NCBI GenBank assembly: GCA_028641055.1
Contig: CM054062.1
Coordinates: forward strand, 184,139,958 to 184,203,957
Direction of reading: 5' to 3'
DNA: 64,000 nt
Origin: Alopecurus myosuroides
Taxonomy: Eukaryota > Streptophyta > Magnoliopsida > Poales > Poaceae
Shown: positions 11,331 to 23,894 of the stretch, piece after piece
How the letters are laid out: each line of letters begins with the position of its first letter
How positions within the stretch are numbered: position 1 is the stretch's first letter
Program-made: the position numbers and the translations under genes
Notes under the pieces: model-generated
What the model saw: only the letters and a program-made list of their open reading frames with translations
Databases searched by the model: none
What the model was told of the DNA's origin: nothing

Positions 11331-11774
11331 CGTCTAGGGCACTCCAAGTACCCAATAGGACAAGCTCAAGGGCACTCCAAGAACCCAAGAGTAACAAGCT
11401 TCTCAACCTTTCACTCGAACGAATCCTCGTAGAGAACTCAAACCGATGCAACCTATGCAATGGCAAGAACACAAGAAGTGCTCAAATCCTTCACTCTCAA
11501 ATCCCACCAAAGCAACAAATGCTATGGGGGGAGAACAGAGGAAGAACAAGGAAGAACTCAACAAATGAATCCACAAGATCTAGATCCAAAGACTTTCCCC
11601 TCACCAAGAGGAGAGATGGATTGGTGGAATAGTAGATCTAGATCTCCTCTCTCTTTTCCCACTAATTGGAGGCAAGAATCATGGAGGAATAGAGAGAGAG
11701 CAAGCTCCAAAAGGTCAATAATGGTGGGGGAAAACTTGTCTAAAAGGTTGGAGAACCATTGGGGAATAATAACC

Positions 11775-11782
11775 CTTTTATA
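11775..11782 (-). promoter_or_regulatory. LTR TATA box (gag-only element, lower LTR)
   Basis: TATAAAAG on the minus strand, preceded in element sense by a GC-rich GGCCGGCCT repeat block; conserved in the other LTR at 19920-19927. Confidence 0.6.
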
Positions 11783-13093
11783 GGCCCCCAAAATCAGCCC
11801 GTTGGGGGCATTCTGCGCCACCCCGGCCTCCCAGGCCGGCCTCCAGGCCGGCCTTAGGAAAATCTCTTTCACTAAAAACGCGATATCTTTTGCATCCGGA
11901 CTCCGTTTTCGATGATCTTGGGTTCGTTGAAATCGCAAGAACGAGCACTACAAGATTATGCAAAGAGAAATCATAGTCCATAATTGGATGATAAAACCAA
12001 ATGATGAAAGTTTTTACCTCTCTATAGAGGAACAATCGGTAAAACCTCCAATATAAAAAACGCAATAAGTTTTTCATGCGAAACCGTTTTTGATGAACTT
12101 GAGATTGTATTGAAGAACATGACAAGCTATAAAACCTCACATGGATAAAACACCAATAAGAACCAAGAAATATTATGCCAAGTATGCAAAGGTTTGAGCT
12201 CTCTCCGAGTGACGCGATCAGGTTGCTAATATGAGAGACCCTCTTGATAGTACGGTTATATATCCTATAACCCGGTATCCCTCCTAATGCTATGAGACCG
12301 GTAAAATAGAAAACCTATCAAGATCATACCTTTGCCTTGAGCATTCCGCTTGAGCTAGAATATGAAGATCTTGACCTCCTCAAGATGCAACACCTTTCTT
12401 GATTTCGTTTTTCTCGGTGAAGACACAAAGATTGCTCCCCCATATGCCACTATGGGAGAGGCTCTTTTAAGTACATCTTTACTTGGAAATTATCTCCAAA
12501 AGAGTGGAAAGCTTCAAGAATGTGATCTCTTCAATATGATCCCCTTGAACTTGCACTTCTCGAACCTGATGACGATCACAACTTGACGTCATCCACCATG
12601 GACTATATGAAATCTTCCTTTTGATGCAAGCACATGGAAAGATACCTAACACCACATAGATATACCACACACACATATAATGGGTTAGAACACAAAGCTA
12701 TATGAACAATTACTTACGATACCATGATACCACATGGTACATCTTCTTGCTTTGTGAGTTCATCAATATTAACCATCGCTTAACACTGTGCCTTGATCAA
12801 CCTTTTATGTTTTCTTCTCTCTTCATAATAATGATGTCTTGAAGGTAAAGATGAATGTTCACACAATATTCTTCTTCAAGACATACTTGCAATATGCTCA
12901 ACTATCTCATGACCAAACTTGGGATATTCACATGAATAGCACCTTGGTCACCACTTGATTATCTTGAATCCAACACGTGGACATCAAGCATTGTCTATGG
13001 ACAAACTCTACAAGTATAGCTCAATGCAACCATTAGTCCATAGTGATTGTCATAAATTAACAAAACCACACATGGGGGAACCATGCTCTTTCA

Positions 13094-16000
13094 ATCTCCC
13101 CCATTTTGCTAATTGATGACAAAATCTTTTACGAGGGTTTATATAATGAATTTTACCAACCATGCAAATAAACAAGCAAGGATGCATGAGAATGAAAGGC
13201 AAATTCTTAAGAAAAAAACCGAAGTATAGAACGAGAATTCCTTAAACCCTCTAAACTTTCTCCCCCATTGGCATCCATTTACAAAATGAGATTATAGAAA
13301 ATTTAGATGGCTAATATAGTAAGGGTTCCTCCGTAGGATATGCACTTCTCATAATATGAGTGAAATCAAATACACTTATCCAATGATGAATAATGGGAGG
13401 AACTATACCGAGGATCCAAAGATTGCAAATAAGATGGTATACAAATATAATATTCTCCTAAAGAGAAGCAAGCAATCAAAAAGATCCATTAAACCAAACG
13501 AACAAGGTATATTGTGGTTTGAGAAAATTAGTGTTTTTAAAGAAAATAGAGGAGCTCCCCAATATTTGTGCATAATTTAGAAATATTGAATTTTGAATGC
13601 AAAGTGCACAAAAATGGAATCATAACTCCCCCACTGTTGTTCAAAACTCAAAGCAAGTGCAAGTGACCATAAAAGAAAACAAGGCATATCACTTGGAGCA
13701 AGAGGTGGTTGAGCCATAATAGAAGTTACCAATAAAAGGATGGACACCGAACCATTAGGCACCAATAAGACATGTAATTCTTATCATGTGTATAAGTTTC
13801 TAAATAGACCACAATCATGATGATTTACATCCATAAAGAAACATGTACACACAATATAGTTACAAAGAGAAAGAGCGAGATATCCAATTTGAAGACATAA
13901 ATACGACAATAAGATCTTTGCTTGAAAGCATAGCACATAGCTTTAATATTTTTTTTTTTATCTTAGAGGATATGAATGACCTTCCAACAAAAACACATCA
14001 AAGACATCACAAACATCAATAAGAGAAAAATAGATAGCTGGGACGTTTTGATAAAAGCAACAAGTATCACAAGGAGTAAATATGTTTCATGCCATGATAC
14101 AACCTACAAAAGGTTGAAATTTTAGAGTATATGCATGAGCTAGATACTTGTTACCGAGGTATCATTCGTGATGTTGTACTATATAATAATTCATCCATCA
14201 TCATAGCTTGACACCAATAAGCATGTAGTGATAACACCTTATTTGTGAATGAGGCAAGCACCCAATGCATATAAAATGTACCTAAAACATATTTAAGTAC
14301 AAAAATGGTCCCCAAACTCATTGGGTCCAAAGTAGTTAGAAAAACTACAATATATAGGATTCAGTCCACATGAATATAGGCATATAGATATGAAATTGAA
14401 TATCATGAACATCTTAGCCAATTTAGGATTTATGGATATTATTCTATATAAATATTGGATCAAGGAAGATAAACATGCCATAACATATACTTTAGTAATT
14501 ATGCATGTAGTCACTTTGAAGAACCAAAAGAGATGTAATTTGGACAAATCACCTAGTAAACAAAGATATGCACACAAAAGTATGACACGATATAAAGGTT
14601 GTCCAAATTATATCAAAGGTCCACGTCAACACATGAAAGGAGATACCAATCGGAACCAAACAAAATCAACTCATGATTGATAAGATGCCAATTAGAAAAT
14701 ATACCATGTAAAAAATAAAATACCAAAGGAAATACTTATCACTTGGGGTATACTAAATGAAAATGCATCAAGGAGTAAAATATTTAGATCCCAATAGACA
14801 TCAAATGAACCATGTCAAATTCCAAGAGATGTCAATTGAAGCAAATATCTATGAGTGAGATATCAAACTCAAATTAATACCAATTGAGGGCATCAAAGCA
14901 AAAAAAATGAGCATAGAATATGTCTATATAAAATATGCTCAAAGACTTATCTCATTCAAAACAATAGAATGCAACACAAGGAATGAGATAACCAAGCCCT
15001 CTACACTTTTTATGATGGCGCAAAGTAATAAAAAAATAAAAGTTGTGCCTTCCACAAATACACAAGATATTGATTAAAATACCAATTTAAAAAGATCTAA
15101 TATCAATTGATGATAACTAGTGTTCAAATAGCTCCCCCATGATATATGCATGCTTTTTGAATTTTGCACACAAATGGGATCATCACTCTCCACACGCATA
15201 CAACAGAAACTTTCATTAAGTGGCAAGAGATCCAATTGAAAATATAGTGTTCTAAAGGAAGTAATATAGATCTCACATGACTTGTGCATTATCTAGATGT
15301 TTGCATTTTAATACAAAAGCACTATAAGGGGATCCTCGCTTTTCTTACAACCATTACACTAGAATTTTGTTTGATTATAACACATAGATATTCAAGAGTC
15401 AAGGAAGACAATGTGAGTTCATACAAAACAATTTCTCGTCGATAATACAAATGGAAGCAAAGCACAATGTAAATATGATCAATAACTTCTACCAAAAATA
15501 TGGTTGTCACTTGTCCAAAGACAAGGAGGGAATGGTGTTAATTTTCGGTGGTATATTGCAAAAATATTCATGATCATGTTCAAACACAAATGTTTATGGA
15601 AAAGGATATGAGTTAATTACCATGCGTACATAGAGATTCTTGGTGGCTTCAACTAGTCAAATTATCATGCAAAGCAATGCTTAATATATCTTGAAGCAAC
15701 CGGTTTCCCAAATAATACATACTAGTGCACATTTGAGGAACACCTCACGAAGAAACTCTCTCAAATTCAAGAAACCAAAATATGAGATACAAAAAAATCA
15801 TTTAAGCAAGTATGGAACTTGTTTGATCTAATCATGCCACGTAGTAACAAGATAATTTAGAATATCAATTCTAAGTGGCATTAGCTCATATGTTCACATT
15901 TTCTAGGATTGTAATATGAACATAGCTTATTACTACCCCATAATGTGATAATCTATTTCTTTTCAACAAGAGGCAAGTGAAATCAAATAAGAGATAATTA

Positions 16001-16479
16001 ATGAACATTGTAAAACTTGAATTTCTCATGAGAATGAAATACCACATGGATACTATATAATCTTGTCACGTTAATAATAAGTGATATACCTCATGTACAC
16101 ATATTTTAGGATTGTGAGGTGGCAAAGCACATCACTCCCCCCAAATGAGATAGTTCATTAATCTCTCAAAAGAGGCAACTAAATTAATCATAAATTGCAA
16201 TAAAGGCTCAACACAAAACAAACAAGTACATGGAGTACAAACCAACAAACACATACTAGATTACTCAAGATAGGTAATTAGTAAGCACACAATATACAAA
16301 CACATGCTAGATACAAAACTCACACATGCAAGGGATACAAGTTACCGCAAGAAGACACATTGGATATCAGATATATATATGATGATACAAATGACCTGGC
16401 TTGAGTAAATATAATTCATGAAGATCCCTTAATTCTTCATAATATAGCCAAATATCCAATGGCCTCCAACAACACCTAT
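13094..16479 (-). other. Non-coding interior of gag-only element
   Basis: About 3.4 kb of AT-rich sequence between the gag stop and the 3' LTR. Where an autonomous element would carry protease, integrase, RT and RNase H, I see no conserved pol motif on either strand and only short random open frames. Words such as ATACCAATT/GAGATACCAA and CATGNAATACCA recur irregularly, as if built from decayed short duplications. The segment starts with the polypurine tract next to 13093. The element therefore depends on proteins supplied in trans. Confidence 0.7.
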
Positions 16480-18795
16480 TCATAAAGTTTTAGCTTGTTG
16501 GTCCCCAACCAAGTTGGGTCCTAAGAGGTTAGTCACAATAGGCTTGGCAACCCAAATGGTTCGTTTCTTGACACCACTTTGAGTACCAACATATTTGGCA
16601 AACACATTGCCAACCTTATCCTTCCTAAGGGAATAAACATCATCAATAATGATAGGGTTGGATAAGGTACCATTAGTGCACGAGGAAGCGAAGTGGCCCT
16701 TTTCACGGCATAAGTAGCAACATCGGCTTCCTCCTTTCTTCTTAGTTGATTTCTCAACTTGAGGAGTTCTAACTTGATTCTTCTTGGGAAGAGGCCTTTC
16801 TTCATCTTGAGTTTGAGCATGAGATTGAACTTGTGGCCGCTTCCCTTGTTGCTTCTCACTAAGATCCTTCTTCTTTAATGGGCAAGACCTAACATGGTGC
16901 CCTTCAACCTTGCACTTGAAGCAAACAATCTTGGACGAATTCTTGACTTGTTCTTGGCCCTTGTTCTTGTTGATTATATGATTCTTCTTGATATTGGACT
17001 TCTTGTTATTATTGGAGTTGAATCCAAGTCCACTCTTGTCATTGGGTAATCTTTGCACACTCAACATGTTGTCAAGTGCGGACTTCCCATGACGCTTTTC
17101 CAAGTCTTTCTTCAAATTAGCGACTTGGACCTTGAGCTCTTTTATTTCCTCTACATGGTTAGTAGCAACACAAGTAATAGAGGAAGTAGATGATTCATTA
17201 TTAGATCAACAAGGCATGGAAAGGAATTCATCACAATATGTAGCAATATTATGAGTGAATGAATTAATAGGACTAGCACGAGGCAAAATAGAATTTTGAG
17301 TAGAGTTTGTGCTAATGTACACATGAGGCTCACACGATATAACCTTGGTAGTAATAGCCTCACGAGCTAACTTTAGCTTATCTTGTGAGACTAAAAGATC
17401 CTCATGAGAGCTTGAGAGCTTTTCATGACTTCCTTCCAATTTCCCATAATTGCTAGTTAGCAACTCAAGTTGAGCCCTTAGCTCAATATTCTCCTTCAAT
17501 GTAGATGCTTCACAGGAAATAGAGTTAGTAGCAAAAGCATCATTATCAATAGAAATAGGAGAAGGCAACTTGGCAAGCCCTTTTGAATATGAAGCTCTAA
17601 GTTGAGTATGTGCGACTTTTAACTCATCATTTTTAGTTTTAAGACAATTAACCACCTCAAGATTTCTATCACGAGAGTCCTTTAATTTTGATAACTCTAG
17701 AGTAAAAGTCTCTTCAAGAGATTCATTGGTGGTTTGTTCTTCTACAAGAGCTTCCTCTAGTTTTGCAATTTCATTGGAATAATCACGCTCGCAGCTATAA
17801 CACGCGTCAATGCATGCTTCCAACTCCTTAATGGAGATACTGCGCCTATCAAATGCTCTAATGATTTCTAGGAAATTGGCACAGACATCTTTATCCTCAT
17901 AAAGGATATTGTGAATAATTTTACCTTTCTCCATTAACGAATCATTGTCATTATCGTCGTCGTCATCATCATCATCGTCATCATCATCATCACCATCATA
18001 ATCATCATCACTAGATACATTTGTGTTCAAAGTAGGAGCTACCTTTGAACCTTTAGCCATAAGGCAAAAGTGAGATATGGTAGATGATGATGGACCATTA
18101 CTTGAAGCGCCACTTAAATCCACATATTGTTCCACGGAATGTTGAGTTTCTTCTACATGGTTAGTAACACAAGTACTATAGGAAATACAACTATTTTTAC
18201 TATGAAAACAAGATGTATCAAGCATATCATTATAAGATTTAGTCAAGGAATTTATACATCATATGCATGGACTATCAACACAATCATGTAAATCATTTTG
18301 GGTGCTAGATGTGTTTAAGTCCATAGACAAAGTATTGCAATAAGATAGAGATGAAGAATCGTCAACAATAAGCTTACTATCAAGATTGCAATTTTTGTCA
18401 CTACTCACCATATCATTATGTCGTGCCTTGCCACATGTTGGTGAAGTAGAAGAAGTTGAGAACTCATCATGCCCAGAGGTGGAGGAAGAATAATTATCCC
18501 CACAACTTTTGGACACATCATATTTATCTTCAAGCTTGGTCCATATCTCATGAGCTTTCCAAGATGGCCTAATTGACTCAAGAACTACAATGCTCAAATA
18601 TTTGAAAAACACATTAGTAGCTTGAGTATTGAGATATAAGTTTTTCTCATCCTCTAAAGAGCAATCAATACCCGTTGGAGTAGAAAAACCCATATCTGCA
18701 ATTTTCTCTATATTTGGACCCATGTCCTTAAAAATATTAAGCATACTAATTTTTCCAAGTATTATAATTTGTGCCATCGAATATAAAAGTGTCAT
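16480..18795 (-). pseudogene. gag polyprotein of non-autonomous LTR element (two in-frame stops)
   Basis: One reading frame of 772 codons runs from 18795 to 16480, broken only by TGA at 18259-18261 and TGA at 17206-17208. The N-terminal part (ISMLNIFKDMGPNIEKI, then FKYLSIVVLESIRPSWKAHE) is a copia-type gag/UBN2-like domain. The middle has an acidic stretch with a long aspartate run (encoded at about 17945-18000) and a long coiled coil (KLEEALVEEQ, KLKDSRDRNLE). The C-terminal part has two CCHC zinc knuckles, CFKCKVEGHHVRSC and CYLCREKGHFASSC, for RNA binding in the particle. No protease follows. It starts about 65 bp after the primer binding site. The few breaks suggest moderately recent activity in trans. 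Confidence 0.8.
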
Positions 18796-18860
18796 TATGC
18801 ACTAATCCCCTAGCCGACATCTTTACCCTCTAGGTTGTGAAACCCTATGAAGAGAGACTC

Positions 18861-18873
18861 GGCTCTGATACCA
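18861..18873 (-). other. Primer binding site of gag-only element
   Basis: Minus-strand TGGTATCAGAGCC, complementary to initiator tRNA-Met, two bases inside the 5' LTR that ends at 18876. Confidence 0.9.
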
Positions 18874-19375
18874 ATTGAAAGGACACGGATGTCGCCTAGA
18901 GGGGGGGTGAATAGGCGTTTAAAACTAATTACGGTTAAGGCTTGAATAAAGGCGGAATAAAACTAGCGTTTAATTTATCAAGTCAAAACCTAAACAAACT
19001 AGGTTCACCTATGTGCACCAACAACTTATGCTAAACAATTTAAGCAACTATGTGATAGCAAGATATATTACTTCAAGCTCGATGGCTATCACAAAGTAAA
19101 TTGCATAAGTAAAGAGATCGAGTATAGAAATAACCGAGAGACGAGGAGACGATGATTTATACCGAAGTTCACTTCCCAATGGAAGCTAATCTCCGTTGGA
19201 GAGGTGTGGAGTCACAATGATTCCAAGCGCCCAATGGATCACCTTATTCTCCTCGTGCCTCCACCAATGCGGAGTGCCATGATCCACTATGGGACCTTTG
19301 AGGGAGGTCACCGATCCCGTACGAGGTTGGGGCAATCTCCACAACTCATTTTGGAGGCTCCCAACAATATCCCGC

Positions 19376-19470
19376 GAGCCACCAAAACTCCGAGATAGCA
19401 ACAAGGTCCCGATCAACCAAAACTCCGGGACAACAAGGTCCGGAGCTACCAAAACTCCGAGACAACAACA
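19376..19470. repeat. Minisatellite, upper LTR
   Basis: Counterpart of 11234-11330, three imperfect units sharing ACCAAAACTCCG. Confidence 0.6.
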
Positions 19471-19919
19471 ACCGTCTAGGGCACTCCAAGTACCCAAGAG
19501 GACATGCTAAAGGGCACTCCAAGAACCCAAGAGTAACAAGCTTCTCAACCTTTCACTCAAACGAATCCTCGTAGAGAACTCAAACCGATGCAACCTATGC
19601 AATGGAAAGAACACAAGAAGTGCTCAAATCCTTCACTCTCAAATCCCACCAAAGCAACAAATGCTATGGGGGGAGAACAGAGGAAGAACAAGGAAGAACT
19701 CAACAAATGAATCCACAAGATCTAGATCCAAAGACTTTCCCCTCACTAAGAGGAGTGATGGATTGGTGGAATAGTAGATCTAGATCTCCTCTCTATTTTC
19801 CCACTAATTGGAGGCAAGAATCATGGAGGAATAGAGAGAGAGAGAGCAAGCTCCAAAAGGTCAACAATGGTGGGGAAAACTTGTCTAAAAGGGTGGAGAA
19901 CCATTGGGGAAGAAGACCC

Positions 19920-19927
19920 CTTTTATA
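19920..19927 (-). promoter_or_regulatory. LTR TATA box (gag-only element, upper LTR)
   Basis: TATAAAAG on the minus strand, matching 11775-11782. Confidence 0.6.
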
Positions 19928-21345
19928 GGCCCCCAAAATCAGCCCGTTGGGGGCATTCTGCGCCACCCCGGCCTCCCAGGCCGGCCAGGCCGTCTTCCAA
20001 GCCGGCCTGTTCTGTTAGGTGTCCGGCCTAGGGAGCCCATCCCGGCCTAAGGCCGGCCTCCGAGTTTCCAGAAAATCTCCTTCACTAAAAACGCGATATC
20101 TTTTGCATTCGGACTCTGTTTTCGATGATCTTGGGCTCGTTGAAATCGCAAGAACAAGAACTACAAGATTATGCAAAGAAACATCATAGTCCATCATTGG
20201 ATGATAAATCCAAATAATGTAATTTTTTTACCTCTCTATAAAGGAATAATCGGTAATACCTCCAATATCAAAAACGCAATAAGTTTTTCATGCGAAACCC
20301 GTTTTTGATGAACTTGAGCTTGTATTGAAGCACATGACAAGCTCTAAAACCTCACATGGAAAAAACAAAAATAAGAACCAAGAAAGATTATGCCAACTAT
20401 GCAAAGGTTTGAGCTCTCTCCGAGTGATGCGATCAAGTTGCTAATATGAGAGTCCCTCTTGATAGTACGGTTATCTATCCTATAACCCAGTCTCCCTCCT
20501 AATGCTATGAGACCGGTAAAATAGAAAACCTATCAATATCATACCTTTGCCTTGAGCATTCCACTTGAGCTAGAATATGAAGATCTTGATCTCCTCAAGA
20601 TGGAACATCTTTCTTGATTTCTCTTTGCTCGGTGAAGACACAAAGATTGTTCCCCATATGCCACTATAGGAGAGGCTCTTTTAAGTACATTTTTACTTGG
20701 ACATTATCTCCAAAAGAGTGGCAAGCTTCAAGAATGTGATCTGTTCAATATGCTCCCCTTGAACTTGCACTTCCCGAACATGATGACGACCACAACTTGA
20801 CGTCATCCACCATGGACTATATGAAATCTTCCTTTTGATGCAAGCCCATGGAAAGATACCTAACACCACATAGATATACCACACACACATATAATGGGTT
20901 AGAACACAAAGCTATATGAACAATTACTTACGATACCATGATACCACATGGTACATCTTCTTGCTTTGTGAGTTCACCAATATTAACCATCGCTTAACAC
21001 TTTTCCTTGATCAACCTTTTATGTTTTCTTCTCTCTTCATAATAATGATGTCTTGAAGGTAAAGATGAATGTTCACACAATATTCTTCTTCAAGACATAC
21101 TTGCAATATGCTCAACTCTCTCATGACTAAACTTGAGATATTCACATGAATAGCACCTTGGTCACCACTTGATTATCTTGAATCAACACATGGACATCAA
21201 GTATTGCCTATGGACAAACTCTACAAGTATAGCTCAATGCAACCATTAGTCCATACTGATTGTCATAAATTAACAAAACCACACATGGGGGTACCATGCT
21301 CTTTCACCCGTTAGTTCGATCTTGCTTAATTTCATCCTTGTTTTG

Positions 21346-21606
21346 CTATTGCTTGTAACAGCAACAACCAGAGATATTTGGAATGGCTCGAGGGATGATA
21401 CCAGATTGTGGAGATATCTGTAATCACTAATAATCAGAATAAAAAAACAAAAGCGAGAAACCCGCTGTGCAATTGTGTGCTCACAAGTTCACTTGATGAG
21501 CATGCAAAATAGTAAGCACAGATACCTGCTGTCCTCTGCTCTTCTTTGTTTTTGCTCTTCGTCTTCCAGAACCACGACGATGGAGATCCAGTCTCACAAG
21601 TTTCAT
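21346..21606 (-). CDS. Possible small two-exon gene or terminal exons, unrecognised
   Basis: On the minus strand an ATG at 21606 opens 27 codons rich in Arg and Lys (MKLVRLDLHRRGSGRRR then AKTKKSRGQQ) up to 21526. A plausible 108-bp AT-rich intron follows, with donor GTATCTG at 21525 and acceptor TGATTACAG ending at 21418. A second exon continues in frame (ISPQSGIIPRAIPNIS) to a TAG at 21346-21348, giving 50 residues. The frame stays open upstream of the ATG to a possible acceptor CTCAG near 21624, so these could be the last exons of a longer gene. No family recognised. It lies 40 bp from the LTR at 21306, on the same strand as the F-box gene. Low confidence: short frames with GT-AG borders also arise by chance. 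Confidence 0.25.
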
Positions 21607-21624
21607 TGATAATAAACCATCTGA

Positions 21625-22421
21625 GCTAAAGAATTAATTAAGTTATCCCTCGCTGTATTGACTGTATCTTCCACAAGATAGGATATGAACTTTTGGACTT
21701 TTATGAGAACATGCACAACTATGGCCATATTACGTTCATGTTCAGTGCAATGTAAACATGGGATACTTATTACTCTAGGGCTTCCTGGTCGATGAGTGCT
21801 GTGATCTGTTTTGGAATGTAGTTAGTTAGCAGATTTTTTTTAGCGTACACGACCGCATACCTTAACGTTATAGAAGATAGAAAGAGATTACAGCGAATAC
21901 CAGTGATCGAAACCCAACTATGCCAGAGAATTCACCCCTCCAGATACAAACTTTTAAGCTAATATCAGAAATATGCAAGTTATTTTCAAAAGTAAAGAAA
22001 ATGTTAAATGCACCATGCTCCAGCCTTCCTTCCGCCGCGCGGTCGTCATTCCCTACCAGTCCTCTGCCTCAGCATGTTAAGAGGATCAACAAAGACATCT
22101 TTCTTTTTAATATCTACATGCTAATCACAATCCCAGCAACATTCATGGCAATGGGTTTCTCCCTTTTGTTGAAAACCCCGAGAAATTGTAACATATAAAC
22201 TACCACACACATCCAATTCGCGATGATTATACTTTAGACATTGGAAATTAGAAAATTAGAGAATTAATTGTGTATCGATGGCGGTGGACACATTTAGACT
22301 TGCAGAACTTGGAAACAATATCCACACAAGAAGATGGAAAATTCAGTTCAATACGCATGTTCATTGCTAACACCAATCAATTTTCTTATTGCTGGATAAA
22401 TTCGGTTACATGTTTTCCTGT
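21625..22421. other. Low-copy intergenic sequence downstream of the F-box gene
   Basis: I see no transposon signature and no convincing coding frame here. Composition is intermediate, unlike the AT-rich interiors around it. It probably contains the 3' untranslated region of the F-box gene on its right side. Confidence 0.4.
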
Positions 22422-23633
22422 CTAGGAAAATATTTGCATGTTATGTACACGAGATGGTTGGTCGATCTCCAACAATGTTGAACGACTCTCCTCTATTTGC
22501 ATATCCTTGGTCTCCAAGTCAAAGACTATGACAGTGTATCTGTAACCCACCCGTAGCAACACCACGTGGCCGCTCTTCTTCTTCGAGCCATCGAATATAA
22601 TCTGGGTATTTGAATCGATGGTTGGGATATGTGGGTGCAACGCCATAAACTTCTCCTCCATGTCAATGTGAGTCTCCAGCGACCAGCCACTACCACCCGC
22701 CGGTGAGGTTGGGAGCTGTAACCACACGGATATCATGAACCGTTCAATGGCGAGTAGTTTCAAGAGTTTCCCATCCGACGATGTCACCAAGTGGAGCTGA
22801 TCTACATTGTTGTATGTGTGCGGGAGTTTCACCGAGCCAATCTTCTTTCCACCCAAGTCATAGCTTAGGATTGGCTCGTCATGTGACACCAGCCAATGGA
22901 TGGTGCCACCATGGAGGATGGCGGGGTCGCATCGCGTTTTGACTGACCACCACGGTAACTTGTTGTTTCGCACATGTGTGAGGCGCCGCCATGTACCACG
23001 CGACTAGGTGGTCTGGACTTCGATATCCTCACCATTGAAATCAACGACAAGCAGCATCAAGGAGCGGCCAATGCCGTCAACGGCGGTGAGAATGATGTAC
23101 TGACGGTGGGATAGGATCGAGCATATCTCGCTATGCAATGGACATGAGAAGAATGTCTGGGTGCCACTCATAGGATCGTAGACGCATAGCTCGGAGCAAC
23201 TGTCAGATTCGGGCTGGCTTATGGTCGTTACCCGGCTGAGAAGAACGAGTCCCCGTCGAGACGCCGGGACATCGTATTCCTGAAAGAGCCGGGCAGCATG
23301 GCGCGCAAAGAAGGGAAATAGGTGATCGTGGCAGAAGGATGAGACGACAGGGGTGGTCGGGTGGAAAAGGGTAAAGGGCTTGCCGTCCTGGGCACACAAA
23401 TCGAGGATGAAGGGAGCCGCCGCTTGTTGGCTAACACGACGGATGAAAGACGGGCTGAGTAGGTCACGTCGCAGCAGCTTACATGCTCCGGCAAGACGGA
23501 ATACGACGTCGGGGACGGAACGAGCGGCGATCTCAAGCAAAATATCCGTCGGAAGGGCCCATGCTACGGGAGTCTCCGGCGCCGCGCACAGGTCTTCTGG
23601 TCGGACACGTTTCCGGCTATTCCGTGAAGCCAT
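22422..23633 (-). pseudogene. F-box protein gene with in-frame stop
   Basis: The frame from the ATG at 23633 (MASRNSRKRVRPEDL) to the stop at 22422 is 404 codons, the usual size for single-exon grass F-box genes, but a TAG at 23004-23006 ends translation after 209 residues. Residues about 24-64 (WALPTDILLEIAARS through KLLRRDLLSPSFIRRV) form an F-box, which docks to SKP1 in SCF ubiquitin ligases. The rest (RRGLVLLSR, ELCVYDPMSG, ILHGGTIHWLV, HVVLLRVGYRYTVIVFDLET) looks like the beta-rich substrate-recognition half seen in grass F-box families. The frame stays open with conserved-looking sequence for 193 codons after the stop, which argues for a recent nonsense change (for example CAG to TAG). 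An in-frame GTG 27 nt upstream of the ATG is not a likely start. A shortened 209-residue protein remains possible. Confidence 0.8.
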
Positions 23634-23787
23634 GGCACAGAGCGATCGACCTGCCAGCACAATTCATCTACGTGCTTGCTTATAGAAAACGGGAAAAAAG
23701 AAAATTGAGTCCAATTAGGGAAATTCGAAGTTGTACCGAAACGTGTGGGATGCGGTCAGAAAAAAGGAATAAGTTAGTATTACAGTA

Positions 23788-23797
23788 CTATATATAG
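23788..23797 (-). promoter_or_regulatory. Putative TATA box of the F-box gene
   Basis: CTATATATAG lies about 155 bp upstream of the F-box ATG on the minus strand. Its position fits a transcription start near 23760 and a leader of about 125 nt. The motif is self-complementary, so orientation rests on the gene. Confidence 0.5.
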
Positions 23798-23894
23798 AGT
23801 GGGATACGGTTTGCTTCGGATGAAAAGTATTGTTACGCAGTCCGATCGGTTCTTGGTGCTAATATTCCGTTGATAGATGATTACATGCGCATAT

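Larger units (their letters stand above)
10728..13093 (-). repeat. LTR of gag-only element, lower copy
   Basis: Boundaries are TGAAAGGACACGG (10728) and CCATGCTCTTTCA (13093), with short inverted ends TGAAAG/CTTTCA. A purine tract (minus AAAATGGGGGAGAT) abuts 13093, so this is the 3' LTR of the interior at 13094-18875. Length is 2366 bp versus 2431 bp for the upper copy; differences are scattered throughout, so this pair is clearly older than the long-LTR elements. Internal minisatellites at 11234-11330 and about 11818-11860 differ in unit number between the copies. Confidence 0.85.
18876..21306 (-). repeat. LTR of gag-only element, upper copy (5' LTR)
   Basis: Same ends as the lower copy (TGAAAGGACACGG ... 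CTCTTTCA). It is longer because of extra GGCCGGCCT-type units at about 19966-20060. TATA box at 19920-19927. The flank at 21307 (CCCGT) has no matching 5-mer next to the lower end, because the lower end is rearranged. Together with 10728-18875 this makes a 10.6-kb LTR-interior-LTR unit. Confidence 0.85.

Noticed and set aside
11055..11432. Plus- and minus-strand open frames over the LTR minisatellite
   Set aside because: Frames stay open because of the repeat unit; no start context, no homology, and they overlap each other on both strands.
17940..18005. Aspartate-run sequence as a trinucleotide repeat expansion
   Set aside because: Mixed GAT/GAC codons inside the gag frame; fits an acidic linker better than a slippage tract.
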